Assembly: GCF_018682675.1 (NCBI RefSeq)
Contig: NZ_JAFMTR010000115.1
Location: forward strand, 1 to 64,000
Source of the DNA: Sphingopyxis soli
GTDB lineage: Bacteria; Pseudomonadota; Alphaproteobacteria; Sphingomonadales; Sphingomonadaceae
Length of the DNA: 64,000 nucleotides
Direction: 5' to 3'
Shown here: one piece after another, positions 45,507-53,319 of the stretch
Numbering within the stretch: position 1 is the first letter of the stretch
Layout: every line of letters begins with the position of its first letter
Notes under the pieces: model-generated
The model's database searches: none
What the model was told of the DNA's origin: nothing
Seen by the model: the letters and a program-made list of their open reading frames with translations, nothing else
Made by a program: the position numbers and the translations under genes

Positions 45507-46132
45507 TTCGCAAGCTCCCGCAGGATCGCCCGGACGGGGCTGGCATCGGCGGCCGCGATCTTCAGCGGCAGCGCGATCAGTTCATATTCGCCCGGCGGCA
45601 CGTCATCGAGCACGAGCCCCTCGAGGATGCGCATGTCGCCCGCGAGGATTTCGTGATGCGCGTCCATCGTCTTCGATGTTTCGGGATCGAGCGACGGCGC
45701 GTCGGTCCCGACCAGCCGTACCCCGCCCTCGCGCAGCCTGGCCACGACATCGGGCGCGATCGCGGTGAAATCGCTGTCCCATACCTCGGCGGGAAAGCGA
45801 TCATAGGTGCGGAAGATCACGCGCTCGGCGCCCGCGACCGCATCCCAGTCGACGTCGCCCATCTCGACCCGCGCCGCCGCGTGGCGCACATCCACGAGCA
45901 CGCAGCGGCCGATGTACGGCGCCAGGTCGCAATCGGCGCTCGCGGCGCCATCGGGGGCATAATGCAGCGGCGCATCGGCATGGGTGCCGGCGTGGAGCGG
46001 CGCATCGATCTCGCCGACGTTGACCGGGCAGCCGTCACCGATCTCGACGTTGCGCATCACGCGGACCGGCGGCTCGCCCGGCCAGACCGGCATGTCGGGT
46101 CGCACCACCTGCGAGATATCCCAGATCCTCAC
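45503..46132 (-). CDS. kynB: Kynurenine formamidase
   Basis: A zinc-dependent cyclase-family hydrolase that turns N-formylkynurenine into kynurenine and formate. The 209-residue protein carries the family motif HAGTHADAPLHY from H47 (His-x-Gly-Thr-His-x-Asp-x-Pro-x-His). It starts with a GTG that overlaps the kynA stop codon, and its own stop overlaps the kynU GTG. The N-terminus IWDISQVVRPDMPVWPG is typical of bacterial KynB. Readings extended further upstream are antisense-like and rejected. Confidence 0.95.
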   Translation of the reverse strand: MRIWDISQVVRPDMPVWPGEPPVRVMRNVEIGDGCPVNVGEIDAPLHAGTHADAPLHYAPDGAASADCDLAPYIGRCVLVDVRHAAARVEMGDVDWDAVAGAERVIFRTYDRFPAEVWDSDFTAIAPDVVARLREGGVRLVGTDAPSLDPETSKTMDAHHEILAGDMRILEGLVLDDVPPGEYELIALPLKIAAADASPVRAILRELAK

Positions 46133-47037
46133 GGCGCGCCTCCGTCGGCATAGTTGCCGCCGGCCTTCGGCGCGACCATGCGCGTTCGCATCGCCCAGAG
46201 TTCGGGGAAAAAGCTGAGGTTCAGCGCCTTGACCAGATAATTGACCCCGGCCGATCCGCCGGTGCCCTGTTTCTGCCCGATCACCCGCGCGACGGTCTTC
46301 ATGTGCTTGAAGCGCCATTCCTGGAAATAATATTCGAGTGCGGTGACCTTTTCGGCCAGCATGTAGAGATCCCAATATTGCTCGACGTCCGAATAGACGG
46401 CGAGCCAGGCATCCTCGACCGCCTCGGACGCCTCATAAGGCCGGCTCCAGTCGCGTTCGAGATGCGAGGCGGGGATCGCGAAGCCGCGTCGCGCAAGCAG
46501 TTTCAGCACCTCGTCATAGAAGGACGGCGCGTGCAGCACCGCGCTCAGCCGTGCGTGCGTCTCGGCATCGTCGGCGTGGACAAGGAGCAGATCCTCGCGC
46601 TTGTTGCCGAGCAGATATTCGAGCTCGCGATACTGGTGCGACTGGAACCCCGACGCTTTGCGCAGATAGCCGCGAAAGGTCAGGAAATCATGCGGGGTCA
46701 GCGTCGCCAGCACTTCCCAGCTATGGATCATGTGGCGCTGGATCGTCGCGATGCGGTCGAGCGTCTTGCCCGCATGGCCGAGGTCGTCGGCCTGGATCGC
46801 GGCAACCGCGATCCGCGCCTCGTGCAGCACCAGCTTCAGCCACAGCTCCATCGTCTGGTGCATGATGACGAACAGCATCTCGTCGGGCTTGTCGGTCACC
46901 GGAACCTGCGCCGAGAGCAGCTTTTCGGTCTGCAGATGCCGGGCGTAGGACAATCCCTTGTCCCACTGGATCATTTCGCCGTCGATCTCGGCCTCGAAGC
47001 TCTCGACTCCGTCCTCGACAAATCGCCTGATGCTCAA
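46129..47037 (-). CDS. kynA: Tryptophan 2,3-dioxygenase
   Basis: A haem enzyme opening the indole ring of L-Trp to N-formylkynurenine. The 302-residue chain has the canonical LFVIMHQTMELWLKLVLHE and FLTFRGYLRKASGFQSHQYRELEYLLGN blocks and a C-terminal KQGTGGSAGVNYLVKAL. The start is TTG at 47037, chosen because GGGGAGGA lies 5-6 bp upstream and no better start exists. It begins the structural part of the operon, 19 bp after the Lrp-type regulator stop, so the operon is probably transcribed through the regulator gene. Confidence 0.95.
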   Translation of the reverse strand: MSIRRFVEDGVESFEAEIDGEMIQWDKGLSYARHLQTEKLLSAQVPVTDKPDEMLFVIMHQTMELWLKLVLHEARIAVAAIQADDLGHAGKTLDRIATIQRHMIHSWEVLATLTPHDFLTFRGYLRKASGFQSHQYRELEYLLGNKREDLLLVHADDAETHARLSAVLHAPSFYDEVLKLLARRGFAIPASHLERDWSRPYEASEAVEDAWLAVYSDVEQYWDLYMLAEKVTALEYYFQEWRFKHMKTVARVIGQKQGTGGSAGVNYLVKALNLSFFPELWAMRTRMVAPKAGGNYADGGAP

Positions 47038-47056
47038 GCCGTCCTCCCCGCGCGCG

Positions 47057-47524
47057 TCACGCCCGCGCTCCTTCCGAGGCCCATGGTGTCAGGGGCGCAT
47101 GTTGTTTGATGGTCTTGAGGCACACGGTCGTCGACAGCCGGTGGACGCCCGGAAGCTTCGACAGGTCGTTGCGCAGCAGCTCGTCCAGATGCTCGACCGA
47201 GCGCGCGTAGATGCGCAGCAGATAATCGCTGTCGCCCGCGGTGGTGTGGCATTCGATGATCGCCGGATGCGCGAGCGCCGCCGCCTCGAACGCCGCATGG
47301 CCGTCGAACTTGATCCGCACATCGGCATAGCATTGGACGGCGAGCCCCAGCGCCGCGGGGCTGATCCGCGCATGATAACCGCTTATCACGCCATCGGCCT
47401 CCAGATCGCGCACGCGCGACCAGCAGGGCGATTTGGAAAGCCCCACGCGTTCGCTGAGGTCGGCGAACGACAAGCGTCCGTCGCCCTCGAGCTCGGTCAG
47501 GATTTTCCAGTCGATCTTGTCCAT
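47057..47524 (-). CDS. kynR: Lrp/AsnC-family regulator of kynurenine genes
   Basis: A 155-residue Lrp-type regulator. The N-terminal HTH reads MDKIDWKILTELEGDGRLSFADLSERVGLSKSPCWSRVRDLEADGVI, followed by an RAM ligand domain (VQCYADVRIKFDGHAAFEAA, ECHTTAGDSDYLLRIYA). It is the first gene of the kyn operon and divergent from phhA, the position of KynR in other bacteria, where kynurenine acts as inducer. Repeated GAACATTGTTC-like sites in the 205-bp divergent region are probable binding sites. The symbol rests on position and family. Confidence 0.9.
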   Translation of the reverse strand: MDKIDWKILTELEGDGRLSFADLSERVGLSKSPCWSRVRDLEADGVISGYHARISPAALGLAVQCYADVRIKFDGHAAFEAAALAHPAIIECHTTAGDSDYLLRIYARSVEHLDELLRNDLSKLPGVHRLSTTVCLKTIKQHAPLTPWASEGARA

Positions 47525-47626
47525 CTTCCCTGCTCCGGCTGTTCACCGGCCAGTCCGCCCGCCGCAGGAAAACAACCAAGTTTCCCGCGAAAGGTCAGAA
47601 CAGCCTTTTTTGTACTTCAAACCGGA

Positions 47627-47680
47627 CAGAACATTGTTCTGAAATGCGCGCAAGATCAATGCGGGTTCGGGACAATGTTC
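47627..47680. promoter_or_regulatory. Candidate KynR/Lrp operator pair
   Basis: AGAACATTGTTCT at 47628-47640 is a perfect palindrome around a central T. GACAATGTTC at 47671-47680 is a near copy of the half/inverse site. The centres are about 41 bp apart, four helical turns, as expected for Lrp-type cooperative binding. They lie in the divergent kynR/phhA control region. Confidence 0.55.
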
Positions 47681-47729
47681 GCCGCTTCGCGCGCTATCCT
47701 GCACAGCCGAAACGCAAGGGAGCCCGGCG

Positions 47730-48563
47730 ATGGCCGCAACGCATGTTTTCGAAGCGCCGCCCGCGGGCGTGGCGGCCGACTGGACGATGCCGCAGAACTG
47801 GAGCCAGTTCAGCGCCGACGACCATCGCACCTGGGACCAGCTCGTCGCGCGCCAGTCGCAGGCATTGGGCGGATTCGCCTCGCAGGCCTTTCTCGACGGG
47901 CTCGACATATTGCACCTCGCGGGGCCCGGAATTCCCGACCTCGCCGACCTCAACCCGCGGCTCAAGGCGACGACGGGGTGGGAGATCGTGCCGGTCCCGG
48001 GCGTGATCCCGAACGAGCCCTTTTTCCGGCACCTCGCCGCACGCCGCTTCCCCGCCGCCAACTTCCTGCGCGGCCCGGATTCGCTCGATTACAGCGAGGA
48101 ACCCGACATGTTCCACGACCTGTTCGGGCATTTGCCGATGCTCACCAACCCGGTCTTCGCCGACTTCCTCGTCGCCTATGGCAAGGCGGGGCTGCGCGCC
48201 GAAACGCTGGGCGCCGCCGACTATCTGGGACGTCTCTACCTCCACACCGTCGAGTTCGGGCTGGTGCGCGAGGCGGGCGGGATTCGCGCCTATGGCGCCG
48301 GGCTGCTGTCGAGCATCGCCGAAACCGTCCATGCGGTGACGTCTCCCGGCGCGCGGCGGCTGCGATTCGACCTCGCGCGCGTGATGCGAAGCGACTATCT
48401 CTTCGACGACTTCCAGCCGACCTATTTCGTGATCGAGAGTTTCGAGCATCTGCTGAAGGAAACCGACGAGACCGATTTCACCCCGATCTATGCGCGGTTG
48501 AAAGAGCTGCCGCTGCTCGCGCCCGGCGAAACGGCTGAAGGCGATAGTCCCTTCACCCTTTGA
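47730..48563 (+). CDS. phhA: Phenylalanine 4-monooxygenase
   Basis: A non-haem iron, tetrahydropterin-dependent hydroxylase converting L-Phe to L-Tyr. The 277-residue bacterial-type chain has iron ligands H129 and H134 in DMFHDLFGHLP and E175 in LHTVEFGLVREAGG. DYSEEPD precedes the iron site. It is divergent from the kyn operon and probably under the same Lrp-type control. Its pterin recycling enzyme (phhB) is encoded at 13.2 kb and GTP cyclohydrolase at 15.2 kb. A terminator follows. Confidence 0.95.
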   Translation: MAATHVFEAPPAGVAADWTMPQNWSQFSADDHRTWDQLVARQSQALGGFASQAFLDGLDILHLAGPGIPDLADLNPRLKATTGWEIVPVPGVIPNEPFFRHLAARRFPAANFLRGPDSLDYSEEPDMFHDLFGHLPMLTNPVFADFLVAYGKAGLRAETLGAADYLGRLYLHTVEFGLVREAGGIRAYGAGLLSSIAETVHAVTSPGARRLRFDLARVMRSDYLFDDFQPTYFVIESFEHLLKETDETDFTPIYARLKELPLLAPGETAEGDSPFTL

Positions 48564-48574
48564 CCGCACAACGG

Positions 48575-48611
48575 AAAAGGCCGGCCCGCGCAAGAAGCGG
48601 ACCGGCCTTTC
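48575..48611. terminator. Bidirectional terminator after phhA
   Basis: AAAAGGCCGGCCCGCG at the left pairs with GCGGACCGGCCTTT at the right, with minor mismatches, and T/A-rich ends on both strands. It separates phhA from the convergent small secreted-protein gene. Confidence 0.75.
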
Positions 48612-48633
48612 GGACGGAACAGGATCGGCCGGT

Positions 48634-48810
48634 TTACTTGGCCTTCTTGTCGGTCTTTTTCGCGGCGTGCATCGTGGCCTTCTTCACCGGGGCCTTGACC
48701 GCCTTGTGCGACTGCGCCGGCGTGGCGGCCGGGGTCGCGGCAAAGGCGGATCCGCTGATCATCGCCAGCGACAGGGCGCCGGCAGCAACGAGCTTCGCAT
48801 AGTTACGCAT
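48634..48810 (-). CDS. Small secreted Lys/Ala-rich protein
   Basis: A 58-residue protein that I translated from the minus strand. It has a signal peptide (MRNYAKLVAAGALSLAMISG, then SAFA) and a mature tail of about 34 residues rich in Lys, Ala and Thr (KAVKAPVKKATMHAAKKTDK). GGAG lies 9 bp before the ATG. It resembles acid-shock-type or histone-like basic tails, but no family is recognised. The convergent terminator after phhA lies just beyond its stop. Its size and clean signal peptide argue for a real gene that is easily missed by annotation. Confidence 0.7.
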   Translation of the reverse strand: MRNYAKLVAAGALSLAMISGSAFAATPAATPAQSHKAVKAPVKKATMHAAKKTDKKAK

Positions 48811-49050
48811 GATTGGACTCCTCAGACTGTTGATCCACCCTTCCGGGGGCGTGTCAGGGGGAGCCGGTCCATTGCCAGGGTCAGGGGGATGGAGCGGACC
48901 GGCTCAACCCGACGCCCGAGGAATAGACGCCCGCCCCTGCCCGCCCGATGACCGCCGGATTACGGATTCGTCATCTTGACCGGCCGCGGCCACCGGGGCG
49001 CCAACGGCGACGGAACGCCCTGCGGCGCGCGCCGGTTCGGTCGATCGCGC

Positions 49051-50721
49051 TCAGGCTTCGATATCCCGCCTGTATGTTTCGGGCAGGAAGAAAATCCCGA
49101 CGACTGCGGTGATCGCGGCGATCGTCACCGCATACCACAGCCCCTGGTAGATATTCCCCGTCGCCGCGACCATCGCAAAGCCGATGGTCGGCATGAAGCC
49201 GCCGATCCAGCCGTTGCCGATATGATAGGGCAGCGACAGCGACGTGTAACGGATGCGCGCCGGGAAGAGTTCGACGAGCAGCGCAGCGAGCGGACCATAG
49301 ACCATCGTCGCCAGCACGCCGAACGCGCAGAGGATCAGGATCACCTTGGGCTTGTCCACCCTTGCCGGATCGGCCCTGTCGGGATAGCCCGCATCATCCA
49401 GCGCCGCCTTTGCCGCGGCGCCGAACGCAGCGACCGCAGCGGCGCCCGCCTCCTTGTCCAGACCCGCCGGGTCGGGGACTGCGATCACCCGTTCGCCGAC
49501 CCGCACCGACGCCGCCGTTCCGGCCGACGCCACGATATTGGCGTAGTTGATCCCGTTCTTCGCCAGATAGGATTTGGCGATATCGCAGCTTGTGGTGTCG
49601 AAGCTGTTCTTGCCGATCGGATCGAACTGGAACGAACATTCGCCCGCGTGCGCGAAGACCGTCACCGGCGCCCGCTCGACCGCCGCGGCCATCGCCGGGT
49701 TCGCCGCAACGACGAGTGCCTTGTACAGCGGGAAATAGACGAAGACCGCGACGACGCACGCGGTCATCATGATCGGCTTGCGCCCGATCCGGTCGCTCAG
49801 CCAGCCGAAGAAGACGAAGCTGGGGATGATGATCGTCAGCGCCGCGGCAACCAGGAAGTTCGCGGTCGCGCCGTCGACGCGAGCGATCCGCTCGAGATAG
49901 AAGAGCGGATAGAGATGCGCGGCAAAGCCGATGACCGCCTGCCCCGCGACCGCACCGAACAGCGCGATCAGGACGATCTTCAAATTCTTCCACTCGCCGA
50001 ACGCTTCCTTGAGCGGCGCCTTCGACGTCGCGCCTGCTTCCTTCATACGCTGAAAGACCGGACTTTCCTCCAGTTGCAGACGGATCCACATCGCGATCCC
50101 GAGCAGGACGATCGAAAAGATGAAAGGCAGGCGCCAACCCCATTCGCCGAAGCTGGCCTCGTCCATGAACAGCCGCAACGACACGACGAAGGTCGAGGCG
50201 AGGATCAGCCCGATCATCGCGGTGGTCTGAATGAAGCTGGTGTAGAAACCGCGCTTTCCGGGCGGGGCGTGCTCGGCGATATAGACGGCGGCGCCGCCAT
50301 ATTCGCCGCCGATCGCCAGCCCCTGCAGCAGGCGGAGCAACATCAGGATGATCGGCGCGGCGACCCCGATCGTCTCGTAATTCGGCAGGAAACCGACCGC
50401 GAAGGTCGACAGCCCCATGATCGCCATGGTGACGAGAAAGGTGTTCTTGCGCCCGACGATATCGCCGACGCGCCCGAAGACGAGCGCGCCGAACGGCCGC
50501 ACCGCGAAGCCCGCGGCGAAGGCCATCAGCGCGAGGATGAACCCCGTCGTCTCGTTCACGCCCGAAAAGAAATGGTGCGACAGCGCGCTGGCCAGCAGCC
50601 CGTAGAGGTAGAAATCATACCATTCGAACACCGTCCCCAGCGACGATGCGGTGATGACGAGCGTTTCGTTCTGGCCCTTTGCCCCCTTTTCGGCGGGCAA
50701 GGCTTCGCTGTCGGTTGCCAT
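49051..50721 (-). CDS. MHS-family (MFS) metabolite:H+ symporter
   Basis: A 556-residue major-facilitator transporter of the metabolite:H+ symporter group. Hallmarks are VFEWYDFYLYGLLAS in the first helix, FGRVGDIVGRKNTFLVTMAIMG, LLRLLQGLAIGGEYGGAAVYIAEHAP and FGWLSDRIGRKP. It is longer than the usual ~430 residues because of an extra extracytoplasmic region at about 345-460 containing two cysteines (GECSFQFD, TTSCDIAKS). The ATG at 50721 follows an AAGGA-type site. An ACTCACCGGTGAGT palindrome lies about 240 bp upstream and links it to the TetR gene there and to the TBDR operon. Confidence 0.9.
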   Translation of the reverse strand: MATDSEALPAEKGAKGQNETLVITASSLGTVFEWYDFYLYGLLASALSHHFFSGVNETTGFILALMAFAAGFAVRPFGALVFGRVGDIVGRKNTFLVTMAIMGLSTFAVGFLPNYETIGVAAPIILMLLRLLQGLAIGGEYGGAAVYIAEHAPPGKRGFYTSFIQTTAMIGLILASTFVVSLRLFMDEASFGEWGWRLPFIFSIVLLGIAMWIRLQLEESPVFQRMKEAGATSKAPLKEAFGEWKNLKIVLIALFGAVAGQAVIGFAAHLYPLFYLERIARVDGATANFLVAAALTIIIPSFVFFGWLSDRIGRKPIMMTACVVAVFVYFPLYKALVVAANPAMAAAVERAPVTVFAHAGECSFQFDPIGKNSFDTTSCDIAKSYLAKNGINYANIVASAGTAASVRVGERVIAVPDPAGLDKEAGAAAVAAFGAAAKAALDDAGYPDRADPARVDKPKVILILCAFGVLATMVYGPLAALLVELFPARIRYTSLSLPYHIGNGWIGGFMPTIGFAMVAATGNIYQGLWYAVTIAAITAVVGIFFLPETYRRDIEA

Positions 50722-50957
50722 ATCCTTCTCCCTTTCGACCCGGCAGCGGCGGCGGGCTCTTGTCCGTCCCGTCCGTCCCGCCACCCGTGGAATATCAGCG
50801 GCAGGCCGCCATCCTCGACGCGGTGAAGCCCGCGCTCGCGCCTTGTCGTGCCGGCGGCGATGCGGCCAGTCGTCCCGATCCGCCGTCGGCGCCCGTCACA
50901 CGGGCAACCCGTCCCGCCAGATCCATTCCCGCAACTCCCCTGCCTTGCATATCAATA

Positions 50958-50971
50958 ACTCACCGGTGAGT
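50958..50971. promoter_or_regulatory. TetR-type operator before the MHS transporter gene
   Basis: ACTCACCGGTGAGT is a perfect 14-bp palindrome, extended by GAAT. On the minus strand it reads ATTCACTCACCGGTGAGT and shares ATTCACTCAC with the operator at 57328-57349. It lies in a 292-bp gap between the transporter start and the TetR stop. A TTCACT/TATGCA promoter with a 17-bp spacer may span it on the minus strand. Confidence 0.6.
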
Positions 50972-51013
50972 GAATGAATTGAAGAGATCGAGTCATCGCC
51001 AGCCGCCCCGGGT

Positions 51014-51709
51014 TCAGTCCTCGCGTTCGAGCCGTCGCTGGTTGCAGATATCGCGGAATCCCGCGGCCATGAAGCGCGCCATGCGGGCCTTCACCGCCTC
51101 ATAATCGTCCGACCGGCAAAGCCCGTGCGACAATTTGTCGATGCGCCCGGTCCGCGCGAGCGTCAGCATCAGCGCGCCGGTGACGAAATGATAGCCCCAG
51201 AAGATATCTTCCTCGGCGGCGTCGGGAAGCGCCTTTTTGAGCAGGTCGATCAATCGCAGGACGACCGGATCGAAATATTTGTCCATGAATTCGGCGCCCT
51301 CGGGGCTGTTCGACGCCTGCGCGCCGAACGCGCCGTAATTTTTCCAGCCCTCGCCCCCCTGAATATAGAGGTCGAGGTCGGTGTCGAGGAAGGCGTGGAG
51401 CGCGCCCTCGACCGTCGGCTTGCCGCGCGCTGCGCGATCATAATCGTCGAGCGCCTTCATCCGCTTCTCGATCGTCACCACCGCGCGCCGCGCGAACACC
51501 GCGTCGAACAGCGTCCGCTTGTCGTCGAAATAATAGTTGAGCAGCGTGTGGTGGACTCCGATCTGCTTCGCGACATCCTTCAGGGTCACGCCGTGGAAGC
51601 CATGCTTCGAGAACAGAAGCTCGGCCGTGTCGAGAATCTGCTCCATCATCTCGGCACGCTTTTCCGCCTTGGTGGGCCGCTTCACCGCAATCTTTGCGTT
51701 CGACGCCAA
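51014..51709 (-). CDS. TetR-family transcriptional regulator
   Basis: A 231-residue TetR protein. The HTH region is MMEQILDTAELLFSKHGFHGVTLKDVAKQIGVHHTLLNYYFDDKRTLFDAVFARR (residues 21-75), followed by a ligand domain. I take TTG at 51709 (reading MASNAKIAVKRPTK) as start because AAGGAAG precedes it; a GTG six codons upstream is the alternative. It is the last gene of a leftward TBDR-esterase-CoA ligase operon. Matching palindromes in front of that operon and of the MHS transporter make it the obvious candidate regulator of both. Confidence 0.88.
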   Translation of the reverse strand: MASNAKIAVKRPTKAEKRAEMMEQILDTAELLFSKHGFHGVTLKDVAKQIGVHHTLLNYYFDDKRTLFDAVFARRAVVTIEKRMKALDDYDRAARGKPTVEGALHAFLDTDLDLYIQGGEGWKNYGAFGAQASNSPEGAEFMDKYFDPVVLRLIDLLKKALPDAAEEDIFWGYHFVTGALMLTLARTGRIDKLSHGLCRSDDYEAVKARMARFMAAGFRDICNQRRLERED

Positions 51710-51759
51710 ATTCGCTTCCTTCCGCACCCTTTGGTCCTGAGCCGCGACCCCGGCCGGGC

Positions 51760-53319
51760 CTACACCTGTCCGTATTCGGCCCGCAATCGCATTTTGTCGA
51801 TCTTGCCCGTCGGCGCCAGCGGCATCGTTTCGAGGCGGATCACCGCATCGGGGACCCACCAGGAGGCGACGCGCCCGCCAAGCGGGGCGAGCAGATCCTC
51901 GTCGCTCACCGACGCCTCGCAGGTCTCGACCAGCAGGATCGGCCGCTCGCCCCATTTGGGGTCGGATCGCCCGATCACCGCCGCGAGCGAAACCTGCGGC
52001 AGCGCGCCGACGATCGCTTCGATCTCCGCGGGATTGATCCATTCGCCACCCGATTTGATCAGGTCTTTCGCGCGGCCGGTGATCGTCAGATTGCCCGCGG
52101 CGTCGATCCGCGCGAGGTCGCCGGTGTCGAACCAGCCGTCGGCATCGGTCGCGGGCGCGTCCTGGCCGAAATAGCGCTCGACCACCGACCCGCCGCGCAC
52201 CCGCAAATGCCCTTCCCCGCCGCGCTGTTCGGCCAGCGCCAAACCGTCGGCATCGGTCAGCAGCAGGTCGATCCCCATCGCGGGACGGCCCGACAGCGCG
52301 GCGCGGCGTCCCGGATCGCCGGGCAACGCCGCGGTGCCCAGCGGCGACAGCTCGGTCATTCCCCAGCTCGTCTGCACCTCGACCTCCAGCCGCTGTTCGA
52401 TGCGGTCCATCAGTGCGGGCGGCATCGGCGATCCGCCAACCAATATGCGTTCGAGCGTCGGCACCTCGCCGCCCTCGGCCTCCAGATGCTCGACCAGCCC
52501 CAGCCACACGGTCGGGACGCCGACCGCCGCCGTGACACCTTCCGACCGGATCAACCGCGCCAGATGCGCACCGTCGCTATGGCGCCCCGGCAGCACCAGC
52601 TTTGCGCCGACCGCCGGCGCGGTGAAAGGAATGCCCCACGCATTGGCATGGAACATCGGCACGACCGGCATCACCGCATCGCGCGCGGTGATACCGAGGA
52701 CGTCGGCCTGAAGCTGCCGCATCGTGTGCAGGAAACAGCCGCGATGCGTGTAGGTAACCCCCTTGGGTGCGCCCGTGCTGCCCGAGGTGAAGCAGAGCCC
52801 CGAGGGGCTGGTCTCGTCGAACCCGCCCCAGACGATATCGGGGTCGGCCGCCGCGATCAGCGGTTCGAGCGCCCGCTCCCCTCCGTCCGTATCGAGCAGC
52901 AGCATGTGCCGCACCGTGCCGACGCCCCGGGCCGCATCCTCGGCGAGGGACAGCAGATCGGGGCTCGCCAACAGCACCGAAGCTTCGGACTGCGCGAGCA
53001 TGGATCCCAGTTGCGCGGGCGTCAGCCGCGGGTTGAGCGTGTGGCAGATGGCGCCCATGCCCATGATTCCGTACCACGCCTCGACATGGCCCTGCGTATT
53101 CCACGCCAGCGTCGCGACGCGGTCGCCCGTGGCGATCCCCAGACGCGACAGCGCCCCCGAGACGCGCAGCGCGCGATCGCGAAGCGCGGCGTAGCCGATG
53201 CGCGCGATCCCGCCATCCGCCCCCGCCGACACCACTTCCGCGCCGGGATGCCATTTTGCGGCGTGGGAGAGGAACTTGTCGAGCGTCAACGCATAGGTCT
53301 GCATCGATCCGTCGATCAT
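51760..53319 (-). CDS. AMP-forming acyl-CoA synthetase
   Basis: A 519-residue ANL-superfamily ligase that activates a carboxylic acid through an acyl-adenylate to the CoA thioester. Motifs are FTSGSTGAPKGVTYTH (about 175-190), SWGMTELSPLG, GWFDTGDLARID and the hinge GRAKDLIKSGGEWINP, with the catalytic C-terminal lysine in PTGKIDKMRLR. It looks like a medium-chain fatty-acid or aryl-acid ligase. The ATG overlaps the esterase stop (ATGA), so the ligase probably activates the acid released by the esterase. Longer readings to 53409 are rejected on that basis. Confidence 0.92.
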   Translation of the reverse strand: MIDGSMQTYALTLDKFLSHAAKWHPGAEVVSAGADGGIARIGYAALRDRALRVSGALSRLGIATGDRVATLAWNTQGHVEAWYGIMGMGAICHTLNPRLTPAQLGSMLAQSEASVLLASPDLLSLAEDAARGVGTVRHMLLLDTDGGERALEPLIAAADPDIVWGGFDETSPSGLCFTSGSTGAPKGVTYTHRGCFLHTMRQLQADVLGITARDAVMPVVPMFHANAWGIPFTAPAVGAKLVLPGRHSDGAHLARLIRSEGVTAAVGVPTVWLGLVEHLEAEGGEVPTLERILVGGSPMPPALMDRIEQRLEVEVQTSWGMTELSPLGTAALPGDPGRRAALSGRPAMGIDLLLTDADGLALAEQRGGEGHLRVRGGSVVERYFGQDAPATDADGWFDTGDLARIDAAGNLTITGRAKDLIKSGGEWINPAEIEAIVGALPQVSLAAVIGRSDPKWGERPILLVETCEASVSDEDLLAPLGGRVASWWVPDAVIRLETMPLAPTGKIDKMRLRAEYGQV

